This document shows positions 8,764 through 16,350 of a stretch of DNA of 64,000 bases, piece after piece. Position 1 is the stretch's first letter, and every line of letters begins with the position of its first letter. Origin of the DNA: Eggerthellaceae bacterium (GTDB lineage: Bacteria > Actinomycetota > Coriobacteriia > Coriobacteriales > Eggerthellaceae); assembly GCA_910575165.1 (NCBI GenBank), contig CAJTDS010000003.1, positions 124,001 to 188,000 on the forward strand, in the 5' to 3' direction. The translations under genes were made by a program, and so were the position numbers. Below the pieces are notes generated by a model that did no database searches, was not told the DNA's origin, and saw nothing but the letters and a program-made list of their open reading frames with translations.

Positions 8764-9419
8764 CCGATCCGGCGAACTTCCGCCTGCGCGTCACCTTCTG
8801 CAAGCAGGGGCGCCTGTGCATGCTCTCGCATCTGGAGATCGCTCGCGCCCTGGAGCGCGCCGTGCGCCGCGCAGGGCTGCCCTACGCTATCAGCCAGGGG
8901 TTCTCGCCGCATATGAAGATTGCCTTCGGCGCGGCGCTGCCGGTGGGGGTGGGCGGCACCTGCGAGCTGTTCGACCTGCAGCTGACGCGCTACGTGGCAC
9001 CGCAGAAGGCCCTTGCGGCCCTGCAGGCAGCCAGTGTGGCGGATCTCATGCCCAGCGCTGCGCGCTACATCGAGCACACCGCGCCCGCAGCCTCGGTGGC
9101 CTTCCCGAAGAGCACCTACCTGGCGCGTCTGAGCGCGCTGCCCGAGGGGGGCGTGGTGGTCCCCGAAACCGTCACCGTGGTGCGCAAGAAGAAGGAGAAG
9201 ACCCTGGCAGTGGGGGAGTACCTGCTGGGCGAGCTGGAGCTGGCCTTGGCGGCGGACGGCGACGCCGGCGACGCGAGCGTCGTGGCGCAGCTGCGCTTCA
9301 AGCTGGAGTCGAAGCCCACCGGCAGCCTGCGCCCTGACGTGCTGCTGGCAAACTGCACCGACGGCGCCGGCAACACCCTGCAAGCAGCCACCATCACCCG
9401 CGTGGCCCAGGAGGCCTAG
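8760..9419 (+). CDS. Radical SAM-associated DUF2344 protein (TIGR03936 type)
   Basis: A 219-aa protein with the family N-terminal signature FRLRVTFCKQGRLCMLSHLE and a GFSPHMKIAFGAALPVG motif. It is always found next to, or fused with, the B12 radical SAM protein encoded immediately upstream and is presumed to be its partner; no biochemical role is established. The ATG overlaps the upstream TGA by ATGA. In related genomes I would expect ribonuclease E/G and rplU-rpmA next; here the conserved neighbourhood ends and a scarred accessory region starts, so the downstream junction is probably a rearrangement point. Confidence 0.85.
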   Translation: MTDPANFRLRVTFCKQGRLCMLSHLEIARALERAVRRAGLPYAISQGFSPHMKIAFGAALPVGVGGTCELFDLQLTRYVAPQKALAALQAASVADLMPSAARYIEHTAPAASVAFPKSTYLARLSALPEGGVVVPETVTVVRKKKEKTLAVGEYLLGELELALAADGDAGDASVVAQLRFKLESKPTGSLRPDVLLANCTDGAGNTLQAATITRVAQEA

Positions 9420-9525
9420 AGGCCGACATACGGCTGCTCTAGAGGAGCCGCATGCCGGCGGCTGCGCGGGTTAACGGCGATAGGCGTGGCAGGCGGGCCC
9501 TGACGGCATCTTCGGCACCTGCGAG

Positions 9526-9815
9526 CTATTCCCGATGCTCGCCCTTGGGCGGGAAGGCGTCGAGCATGGCGAAGAGCTCTTCGCGGCTGTGGATGCCCAG
9601 CTTGCGGTACACATGGCGGATGTGGGATTTCGCGGTGCCGTTGGCTATCACCAGCTTACGGGCCACATCGCTTGCCGACCCGCCGTGCAGCAGCACCTCC
9701 AGCACCTCCGTTTCGCGCTCTCCCAGGCTGTGGGCCGAGGCGATACGGCTCAACTGCCTTTGCCGGGATGCTGCGGCGTCGCTGTCGAGGTTGTCGCCAT
9801 CGGCGTCGAAGAGGC
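9526..9815 (-). pseudogene. LuxR-family regulator remnant (C-terminal HTH only)
   Basis: On the minus strand the last ~95 codons of a LuxR-type regulator survive: an LGERETEVLEVLLHGGSA start of the HTH, then VARKLVIANGTAKSHIRHVY and KLGIHSREEL, ending at a TAG (9526-9528). The membrane-embedded N-terminal half expected in this family is gone. Upstream in its own direction the frame runs without homology into the antisense of a flavoprotein fragment. The remnant and the flavoprotein fragment point away from each other, as in an intact divergent regulator/target pair, so one deletion that removed both 5' ends and the shared promoter explains the arrangement. The upper boundary (about 9815) is approximate. 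Confidence 0.75.
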
Positions 9816-10540
9816 TGCTGGTGGAGAAGGCCCCGCTGGGCATGGAGGGCGGCGACGAGCTGCATGTGCTCACCGTGAGCGACAGCGTGTGCAACTCAGC
9901 CCTATGGAAGGTGTACCGCAACAAGGTGCTCTCCATGTCCGACAGCATCGACGTGTGGTACAACTCCCCGGCGTCGAGCCTGTTCCGGGATCCGGTTAGT
10001 AAGGCCGTCATCGGCGTCGAGGTCGACCGCAACGGTGACGTGGTCAACGTTCGCGCCAAGAACGGCGTGGTCATGACCATGGGCGGTTTCGAGAACAACC
10101 CGCAGATGGTGGATGACTTCCTGGGCCTGACCAAGTCCAGCCCCGCCGGCACGCTGTTCAACACCGGCGACGGCATCAAGATGGCCCTGGGCGTGGGCGC
10201 CGACCTGTGGCACATGGAGGCCTACGAGGGCAACTGCTTCGCCCTGGGCGGGATCTCCTTCGCCGTGGAGCGCGACCACCACGCCAAGACCTTCAACGAC
10301 CTGCGCAACCTCTCCGGCAGCATCGTCGTGGTGGGCAATGGCGGCGAGCGCTACCTGCGCGAGGACGTGCACAACCGTCACGGCCATGTGCCCAGCATCG
10401 GCGACTGGGTCAACCCCAAGCGCCCGCGCCGCACCTACATGGTGCACGACCAGGCTCAGGTCGATGCCATCGCCGGCGCCACGGTGACCAGCGGCGCTAT
10501 CAAGGACGCCGTCCAGAAGGTGCTCGACCAGGTGAAGTAG
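9816..10540 (+). pseudogene. FAD-dependent flavoprotein reductase remnant with FMN-binding tail
   Basis: Plus-strand fragments of an FAD-dependent fumarate/urocanate-reductase-like protein. It begins at a LLVEKAPLGMEGG stretch (end of the FAD beta-alpha-beta unit, missing its glycine-rich part) and jumps to ALWKVYRNKVLSMSD. It then runs through GVVMTMGGFENN, FNTGDGIKMALGVGADLWHM and ERYLREDVHNRHGH. Around 10450 it passes directly into VDAIAGATVTSGAI, the S/T-GATxTS signature of covalent FMN-binding domains. At least two internal segments are therefore missing besides the N-terminus. It ends at TAG 10540 before a terminator. The open frame extends upstream to 9452 but that part is antisense LuxR. 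Confidence 0.75.
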
Positions 10541-10590
10541 CCTGACGGCAAACAGACGGGCGAGCAGACGCTACAGAGCCCTCCCGGAGA

Positions 10591-10619
10591 AAGCGAGGTC
10601 CCCCCGGCCTCGCTTTTTT
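10591..10619 (+). terminator. Rho-independent terminator after the flavoprotein relic
   Basis: An 8-bp stem AAGCGAGG / CCTCGCTT with a 9-nt loop runs into a T tract. A 19-base stretch covering the 5' arm (10584-10602) and the 13 bases of the 3' arm and T run recur at 16262-16298. Confidence 0.85.
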
Positions 10620-10622
10620 GGG

Positions 10623-11216
10623 CGGATATAGGCCAAAGTATGCCTTGGCGAAGGACCTTATGCACGCGCATAGCCTGCAGGAGGCGGCAGGGTGGATAGC
10701 GGCCTTTCGTAGGCGGCGCACTAAGTACGAGGCGTTTTTTTTGAAGGGGGAGGGCGACGACGGAAAGCGCTACAAGCGCGAAAGGCTCGGAAGGGCTGGA
10801 AAGGCCCTCGTTGCACTCTGCGACGCAGGCACGCTGCTCACGTGCTTGGACGAGGGGCTGACCCAGGAAGGCCCCGCGCCCTCCATGCCCAACAAGATCG
10901 AGAACCCCAACGGACGGATCGGGCGCGTGCCGTCTCGCCATCGCGGGATGAACGTCGACCACGGAATCGAAGCCGTGCTTTGGTTTTGCTGTATGGCATC
11001 AGAGGCGCCTTTACCCTTCGCGCGGATGCTCAGGGGGTTTCCTAGCGATAAGTGCATCAGACGATGGGGGGGAGGAGGCGGCAAAACAGCAGGGCGGCGA
11101 AACAGGAGAACCCGCCCGTTGGGGTGAAGGTGTCGCGTGGTCTGAGCTCCGCCAATCGACGCCATACCCCTACCGGATCGACCAGACCCCATTGCGCGCT
11201 TTTTGGCCTATATGCC
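10623..11216 (+). mobile_element. Truncated IS1249-like element, copy 1 (non-autonomous, MITE-like)
   Basis: A ~593-bp block that recurs almost identically at 15536-16128 in the same orientation. Its ends are imperfect inverted repeats: left (C/G)GGATATAGGCCAAA, right complement GGCATATAGGCCAAA. Inside, on the plus strand, lies only the C-terminal third of a transposase: HSLQEAAGWIAAF, LLTCLDEGL, NKIENPNGRIGR, HRGMNVDHGIEAVLWFCCM and LRGFPSDK. This matches the layout I know for IS1249 (IS256-family) transposases (NRIEGGVN...HRGL...KAVFWWCYMH...MPTD). The catalytic N-terminal part is absent, so it can only move in trans. Compared with copy 2 it has a one-base G insertion (seven versus six Gs near 11066) that breaks the reading frame. 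No clear target duplication is seen. Confidence 0.7.
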
Positions 11217-11279
11217 CAAACAGATTTGCTATCATGTGCAGGTTCCTGGCAGTTGCATAATTCATGGGGGGATGAAGGT

Positions 11280-12809
11280 TTGGCCAAGACAAGCGCCGCG
11301 CTGGCGACTTCTACCTCCCCAGCTGCAAACAATCAATTCTCGCATGTTGCCTTCAAGTCTTTCGACTGGAGCTACTTAGGTTTTGGACTTTGTCGCCTTT
11401 GGATCGTTCAATGGAAAGTGCTGCCTTTGGTAGCCTTCGCTTTCAAAGGAATTGGGGGCGACTTTCTATTCTTTCTTCCTGCCGCTCTTGCTTGCTTCTT
11501 CGCTGCAACACTCATTCCAGCTGGTAACCATCCAAGAGCCCGAACATTGCTTTTCATCAGCTCGGTTGTTGCAACCTTTGCAGGAATAGCGCTATTCACG
11601 CTTGGTTCGATTACGAATGCTTCTATCACGCTTCCGCTGGGTCTTGTCTTCATGGGCATAGGCGCTGCGCTACTGCAAACACTTTGGGGCGACAAATATG
11701 CAAGTATCGATTCGAAGCATGCTGACCTCTATACGGTATGCTCCATGCTTGTGGCCTCGTTGCTTCAAACATGCATGACCATCATCGATTCCACTTCGGC
11801 GGCTATGGTTTTGTTCTTCTTGGTGCCGCTGGGCTCGTACATTTTGTTGCTACGGGGATTTTCTGCAGGGCGGTGGCAAACCGAAGTCAACGAGAGTAGC
11901 GAAAGCGACATCGATCATGAACCAATCTCAGAACCCGCAAAATCGGTTCATGATTCGGTTAACTCGACCTCCAATCAACTCGGCCTCGGACGCCTTTGCT
12001 TGTCCATCGCTGCCTTCGTGTTCGTCTACAATCTCGCTTCGTCCCTATTGTTCGGTGTTAGTCGAGTCGATACCGAAGAATTCACTTTTGATGGCGTCAT
12101 CCGAACGGTTGCCAGCGTTTTCGTGCTTGTTTTGCTTCTGGCTCTGTTCCTAAAACGCGGCAATATCAAACTTCTAACCTTATACCGGGCAGCTTTTCTC
12201 ATGCTTATCGGGGCCTTGGTGGTTTGGCTTGTGGATCCTCTGGCCACTCGCTTCGTCGCCATAGTTGCAGCCATGGGATACAAGCTTTTCGATGTACTGT
12301 TCTGGTGCCTACTGGTTCGCCACGCTCACGAACATCGAAGCTCAGCCTGGCGCGTTTTGGGTTTCGGCATGGTAGCAAACATGATTGCCATGGGCTTGGC
12401 TCTCGGTGCACGTTGGTTCCTCAGTGTCTTGCCCTTCGCTATCGACATCGATTCCACGGTTCTGTGCGCTCTTCTTGTCGTAGTGTTGGCGGCCATAGCT
12501 ATGCTGTTGCTTCCTGAAAGTCTGGTGCAACGTTTCACTGATCGCGATTCAAAAACTCTCAAGAAGAAAGCCGCGGAGGGCGAGGCAGCATCGCTTGAAG
12601 ATCGAGTTTCTGAGGTAGCGCAAAGCCATGGCCTTACATCTCGCGAAGAAGAAGTACTCCGGTTCTTAGCCCAAGGGCGCACCCAAGCGGTCATAGCCGA
12701 AAAGTTGCACATCAGCGTCGGCACAGCCCATAGTCATATTGTGCACGTCTACCAGAAGACCGGTGTACACTCGCAACAAGAGCTTATCGACTTAGTTGAG
12801 AGAGCCTAG
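11280..12809 (+). CDS. Membrane-bound LuxR-family transcriptional regulator
   Basis: Predicted 509-aa protein with about twelve hydrophobic segments (residues ~25-420) followed by a LuxR HTH near the C-terminus: GLTSREEEVLRFLAQGRTQ, IAEKLHISVGTAHSHIVHVY, KTGVHSQQELIDL. This class is abundant in Eggerthellaceae and typically sits beside exported reductase genes; the N-terminal membrane domain is presumed to sense substrate. The open frame extends back into the adjacent mobile element, but no ATG/GTG fits; TTG 11280 just after the element is the most plausible start, with purine-rich GGGGGGATGAAGG before it. The element's right end may therefore supply its promoter. Base composition is visibly less GC-rich than the housekeeping genes. 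It is followed on the same strand by the cytochrome and flavoprotein it probably controls. Confidence 0.8.
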   Translation: MAKTSAALATSTSPAANNQFSHVAFKSFDWSYLGFGLCRLWIVQWKVLPLVAFAFKGIGGDFLFFLPAALACFFAATLIPAGNHPRARTLLFISSVVATFAGIALFTLGSITNASITLPLGLVFMGIGAALLQTLWGDKYASIDSKHADLYTVCSMLVASLLQTCMTIIDSTSAAMVLFFLVPLGSYILLLRGFSAGRWQTEVNESSESDIDHEPISEPAKSVHDSVNSTSNQLGLGRLCLSIAAFVFVYNLASSLLFGVSRVDTEEFTFDGVIRTVASVFVLVLLLALFLKRGNIKLLTLYRAAFLMLIGALVVWLVDPLATRFVAIVAAMGYKLFDVLFWCLLVRHAHEHRSSAWRVLGFGMVANMIAMGLALGARWFLSVLPFAIDIDSTVLCALLVVVLAAIAMLLLPESLVQRFTDRDSKTLKKKAAEGEAASLEDRVSEVAQSHGLTSREEEVLRFLAQGRTQAVIAEKLHISVGTAHSHIVHVYQKTGVHSQQELIDLVERA

Positions 12810-12888
12810 TGCGAGAGTGTTCGATTCACAGTCGTTCATGACCGTTTTATCCTGTCTGCGCTGCACTTTCATTATTCAATCCTTCCCT

Positions 12889-12917
12889 CTATACCTCTAA
12901 ATCGCACCTATACCTCT
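12889..12917 (+). promoter_or_regulatory. Direct repeat CTATACCTCT x2, candidate operator
   Basis: Two perfect 10-bp copies of CTATACCTCT (12889-12898 and 12908-12917) spaced 19 bp start to start, about two helical turns, in the 212-bp gap between the LuxR gene and the cytochrome start at 13022. The position and periodicity fit a site for a dimeric activator, most simply the adjacent LuxR regulator. No experimental or family consensus is known to me. Confidence 0.4.
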
Positions 12918-13021
12918 CGGGTATATTTCTTCCGTTTTGGCAAAAATCCACCTCTGCGGTTCTTCTGCCCTCCCCCATTCTGGCGTTTTATATGCCGCAG
13001 CGGGAAGAAAGGAGGGGAACT

Positions 13022-13651
13022 ATGAGAAACCGCACTATTCAATTGACCATGGCTGCCTGTGTGGTAGCGGGCGTGATCGCCCTTGCAGGCTGTGCGCCTC
13101 AGGCTTCACCAAGCGTATCGAGCAACAGCGCCGATACTAATAGCACGGCATCGAGCGCCGAAGCCAACGGTGCAGATGCCATCACGGTGAACTGGTCACC
13201 GGATTCCGATTGTTCGGTTTGCCATCAAACGGAAGCGGCATCGACTCAAGGCGGAGCGTGCTTGGCTGCAACACACGCTACCAACAACACCCAATGCGTC
13301 GACTGCCACACCGATGAGTCAACACTTGCCACAGTACACGCTGACGGAGCGGGCAAAGACCCAGCTACCAAGCTGCGCAAAACGAAAATGACAAGCGAAG
13401 TCTGTTTGGCTTGCCACGAGCACGACAGCCTGGAAGCTATTGCCGAGCGTACGGCTGATGTGGTTGTCACCGACGATCAGGGTAAAGCGATCAATCCGCA
13501 TGCTTTGCCGGAAGGTAGGGATCACGAGAGCCTTGCATGTACTGCCTGTCACGTGTCGCATGTGGCAACCGACACACTGACTGAGGCTCGCAGCACATGC
13601 ATCGGATGTCATCACGCTGGCGTTTTCGAATGCGGAACGTGCCACGAATAA
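13022..13651 (+). CDS. Exported hexaheme cytochrome c lipoprotein
   Basis: A 209-aa lipoprotein with an N-terminal signal ending in the lipobox LAGC (residues ~20-23), a Ser/Thr/Ala-rich linker and six CxxCH haem-binding motifs (CSVCH, CVDCH, CLACH, CTACH, CIGCH, CGTCH), ending in the CHHAGVFECGTCHE signature. It resembles the small NrfH/c3-like cytochromes that accompany flavoprotein reductases and pass electrons from the quinone pool to them. ATG 13022 is chosen over an upstream ATG (12992) because AAAGGAGGGG precedes it at ideal distance. The downstream flavoprotein (94-bp gap) is the likely electron acceptor. Confidence 0.9.
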   Translation: MRNRTIQLTMAACVVAGVIALAGCAPQASPSVSSNSADTNSTASSAEANGADAITVNWSPDSDCSVCHQTEAASTQGGACLAATHATNNTQCVDCHTDESTLATVHADGAGKDPATKLRKTKMTSEVCLACHEHDSLEAIAERTADVVVTDDQGKAINPHALPEGRDHESLACTACHVSHVATDTLTEARSTCIGCHHAGVFECGTCHE

Positions 13652-13744
13652 GACATCACTTGAAGTGTGGCGAATGTTCTACGCACTATCACGGTGACGA
13701 CGTCCCGACTAGGGAGCGGGACGCGTAATCAAGGAGGAGAGATT

Positions 13745-15442
13745 ATGAGGAAGAATAACGAGACCGTCGACGTTTCCCGTCGCTCGTTCCTGAAGGGTGC
13801 CGGTGCTGGCGCGGCCCTTCTAGCTGCCGGCGCACTGGCCGGATGCGCTTCAGACACTGACGGTAAGGCCGTCCTAGCCGAGGCGGGTACCACCCCTGAA
13901 TGGCTGCCAGAATCCTGGGACTACGAAACCGACATCTTGGTAATCGGCTACGGTGGTGCTGGCATGTGGACGGCTGTGACCGCAGCTGACGAGGGCCGGT
14001 CCGAGGTCCTGATCCTGGAAAAGGCTCCTGTACGCGGTGGCGGTAACTCTTCTATCAATCTGGGCGAGTTCACTATTCCTGTGGATGCAGAGGGGTGCGC
14101 CACCTACATCAAGTCGTTCAGCCGCGGACTTACTCCTGACGTTATGGCAGACGCCTGGGCAGCCGAAGCCGTGCGCAACGGCGAGTATGCCACCCGCTGG
14201 GAGCTTCCCTGGCAGCAGAACGAGGGCACCCTTGCCAGCAAGTACACCGAGAGCTGCGAGTATCCGAATCTGCCGGGCTCTGACTCCATGCAGATCGGCG
14301 CCATCGAGGGTTATGGCATGAACTTCTGGGATATCATGGACCAGCATCGTCAGGACCTAGGCATCGAAGTGCTGTTCAACGCTTGCAACGAAGAGCTCAT
14401 CCAGAACCCAGAGACCAAGGAGATTCTGGGATGCTACGCAGACGTGGATGGCAAGCGCATGGCCATCAAAGCCCGCAAAGCCACGATGATGACCATCGGT
14501 GGGTTCGAGTTCAATGAGGACATGAAGAACGAATACCTGCGTGTATACCCGGCCAAGGGCTTCTACGGTTGGCCCTACAACACAGGCGACGGTATTCCCA
14601 TGGTGCAGCACGTAGGTGCCCAGCTCTGGCACATGAACTGCATGATCGGCGGTGCAAACCCGAACTTCAATGATCCGGAGCACCCCTACGCAATCCAGCT
14701 GAGCCCCAAGAACGATGCCTACGTACATGTGGACCGCATTGGACGTCGTTGGCACAACGAGAAGACGGGTGCGAGCCCGCACGTTGGTTGGCACCAGTTC
14801 ACCAAGTTTGACGACGAGATTTGTGACTATGCAGTTGCTCCGTACTGGGTGGTTATCGACCAGACCGGCTTCGACGCTGGACGGCTGGGCCCCGACCCCA
14901 CCGCAAAGCTTGCCCGCGGCATGTATGCCCCCAGTCTGCCAAAAGAAGTTGGTCGATACGATGGCTGGAGCGAAGACAACAAGGCCGAGCTGGAGCGTGG
15001 CTGGCTGAAGACCGGCAACACCTTTGAAGAACTGGCTGCCGAAATGCAAAAGGTCGACCCTGGCTTCATGGACGCCGAGAAGCTGAAGGAAAGCGTCGAG
15101 CACTACAACGAACTCTGCGCTGCTGGCGAAGATCCCGACTTCAACCGCCCCGGTGATAAGATGCTGCCTCTCGAGAATCCGCCCTACTACGCATGGCCGG
15201 TGTACCCCGGCGGTTGCTCCACTCTGGGTGGCCCGAAGAAGAACGAGCATGCTCAGGTGCTGGACACCAAGGATCAGGTAATTCCTCGTCTGTACGCTGC
15301 TGGCTGCTTCGGCAATTTCGCCGCTCACACCTATGGTATCTCGGGCGGTAACAACGCCGAGAACATGGTATGGGGTCGTATCGGTGCCCGCCATGCCTGC
15401 GCCCTTGAGCCGTGGGATAAGGACGAGACCACCGAAGCCTAA
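13745..15442 (+). CDS. Tat-exported FAD-dependent reductase (fumarate/urocanate reductase-like)
   Basis: A 565-aa flavoprotein with a twin-arginine signal (SRRSFLKGAGAGAALL) and a lipobox ending in AGC, then an FAD-binding N-terminus ILVIGYGGAGMWTAVTA and further family motifs: LEKAPVRGGGNSS, TMMTIGGFEFN, NTGDGIPMVQHVGAQLWHM, and IPRLYAAGCFGN near the C-terminus. It belongs to the FAD-binding fumarate reductase/succinate dehydrogenase flavoprotein group; the reduced organic acceptor cannot be told from sequence. ATG 13745 follows AAGGAGGAG; a longer frame from 13667 lacks a signal sequence. It forms a cassette with the hexaheme cytochrome and LuxR regulator upstream, and a terminator follows. 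Confidence 0.88.
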   Translation: MRKNNETVDVSRRSFLKGAGAGAALLAAGALAGCASDTDGKAVLAEAGTTPEWLPESWDYETDILVIGYGGAGMWTAVTAADEGRSEVLILEKAPVRGGGNSSINLGEFTIPVDAEGCATYIKSFSRGLTPDVMADAWAAEAVRNGEYATRWELPWQQNEGTLASKYTESCEYPNLPGSDSMQIGAIEGYGMNFWDIMDQHRQDLGIEVLFNACNEELIQNPETKEILGCYADVDGKRMAIKARKATMMTIGGFEFNEDMKNEYLRVYPAKGFYGWPYNTGDGIPMVQHVGAQLWHMNCMIGGANPNFNDPEHPYAIQLSPKNDAYVHVDRIGRRWHNEKTGASPHVGWHQFTKFDDEICDYAVAPYWVVIDQTGFDAGRLGPDPTAKLARGMYAPSLPKEVGRYDGWSEDNKAELERGWLKTGNTFEELAAEMQKVDPGFMDAEKLKESVEHYNELCAAGEDPDFNRPGDKMLPLENPPYYAWPVYPGGCSTLGGPKKNEHAQVLDTKDQVIPRLYAAGCFGNFAAHTYGISGGNNAENMVWGRIGARHACALEPWDKDETTEA

Positions 15443-15491
15443 GGCTGCTATCGCCTAGTTAACCCTTCGCTCGAAAGAGCGGCTACTCTCC

Positions 15492-15533
15492 AATAGCCCG
15501 ACCCGGCACCCCTCCGCCGAGTCGGGCTATTTT
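15492..15533 (+). terminator. Rho-independent terminator after the flavoprotein
   Basis: An 11-bp stem built from AATAGCCCGAC and its near-complement GTCGGGCTATT, with a C-rich loop, followed by T residues. It ends directly against the left end of the second mobile element copy. Confidence 0.8.
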
Positions 15534-15535
15534 GT

Positions 15536-16128
15536 GGGATATAGGCCAAAGTATGCCTTGGCGAAGGACCTTATGCACGCGCATAGCCTGCAGGAGGCGG
15601 CAGGGTGGATAGCGGCCTTTCGTAGGCGGCGCACTAAGTACGAGGCGTTTTTTTTGAAGGGGGAGGGCGACGACGGAAAGCGCTACAAGCGCGAAAGGCT
15701 CGGAAGGGCTGGAAAGGCCCTCGTTGCACTCTGCGACGCGGGCACGCTGCTCACGTGCTTGGACGAGGGGCTGACCCGGGAAGGCCCCGCGCCCTCCATG
15801 CCCAACAAGATCGAGAACCCCAACGGACGGATCGGGCGCGTGCCGTCTCGCCATCGCGGGATGAACGTCGACCACGGAATCGAAGCCGTGCTTTGGTTTT
15901 GCTGTATGGCATCAGAGGCGCCTTTACCCTTCGCGCGGATGCTCAGGGGGTTTCCTAGCGATAAGTGCAGCAGACGATGGGGGGAGGAGGCGGCAAAACA
16001 GCAGGGCGGCGAAACCGGAGAACCCGCCCGTTGGGGTGAAGGTGTCGCGTGGTCTGAGCTCCGCCAATCGACGCCATACCCCTACCGGATCGACCAGACC
16101 CCATTGCGCGCTTTTTGGCCTATATGCC
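15536..16128 (+). mobile_element. Truncated IS1249-like element, copy 2
   Basis: Second copy of the 593-bp element, differing from copy 1 by only about four substitutions and one indel, in direct orientation. The transposase C-terminal remnant stays in frame here and reads through the right inverted repeat. The near identity implies recent duplication or gene conversion. Together the two copies bracket the LuxR-cytochrome-flavoprotein cassette (11280-15442), resembling a composite mobile unit that could excise or amplify by homologous recombination. No flanking target duplication is obvious around the pair. Confidence 0.7.
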
Positions 16129-16159
16129 GGCTTGCATATCGCTGCGGGCCTGGAGCGCA

Positions 16160-16192
16160 AAAGAAAAGGCCAGGGCTGAGAACCCTGGCCTT
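16160..16192 (-). terminator. Rho-independent terminator downstream of the inverted tRNA-Asp fragment
   Basis: A perfect 10-bp stem AAGGCCAGGG / CCCTGGCCTT; the T-rich run (complement of AAAAGAAAA) is on the minus strand, so it terminates transcripts from the minus-strand tRNA fragment at 16203-16260. Confidence 0.8.
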
Positions 16193-16202
16193 GGCATGCA
16201 GG

Positions 16203-16260
16203 TGGCGGGATGTACGAGACTCGAACTCGCGACCTCCGACGTGACAGGCCGGCGCTCTAA
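16203..16260 (-). pseudogene. tRNA-Asp 3' fragment (inverted, lacks first 19 nt)
   Basis: The minus strand carries 58 nt identical to the 3' part of the two intact tRNA-Asp genes at 17820-17994, from position 20 through the encoded CCA, including the GTC anticodon. The acceptor 5' strand and most of the D arm are missing, so no functional tRNA can form. Upstream in its direction the sequence switches abruptly at 16261 to a terminator-like hairpin also present at 10584-10619. It keeps its own downstream terminator. It is either an old attachment-site scar or a by-product of an inversion. Confidence 0.85.
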
Positions 16261-16268
16261 GCCGGAGA

Positions 16269-16298
16269 AAGCGAGGTCCCTTGCGTCCTCGCTTTTTT
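16269..16298 (+). terminator. Terminator-like hairpin, duplicate of the one at 10591
   Basis: AAGCGAGG / CCTCGCTT stem with a T6 tail. Nineteen bases of the left part (16262-16280) and 13 bases of the right part match the terminator next to the first IS1249-like copy, but no gene reading into it remains, so it is probably a duplicated scar. Confidence 0.7.
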
Positions 16299-16337
16299 GC
16301 GTCGGGTGCGCCCTGCCGGTTGGTTCCTGCGGCGGTT

Positions 16338-16350
16338 TTCTTCGTTCGTT
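16338..16350. repeat. Left 13-bp direct repeat flanking the IS30-family element
   Basis: TTCTTCGTTCGTT, repeated exactly at 17717-17729 immediately outside the opposite inverted repeat; probable target-site duplication. Confidence 0.65.

Noticed and set aside
10618-11127. Intact gene in the mini-element copy 1
   Set aside because: Only the C-terminal third of an IS1249-like transposase and frameshifted by a G insertion; no start signal.
16203-16260. Functional minus-strand tRNA-Asp
   Set aside because: Lacks the first 19 nt, so neither the acceptor stem nor the D arm can form.
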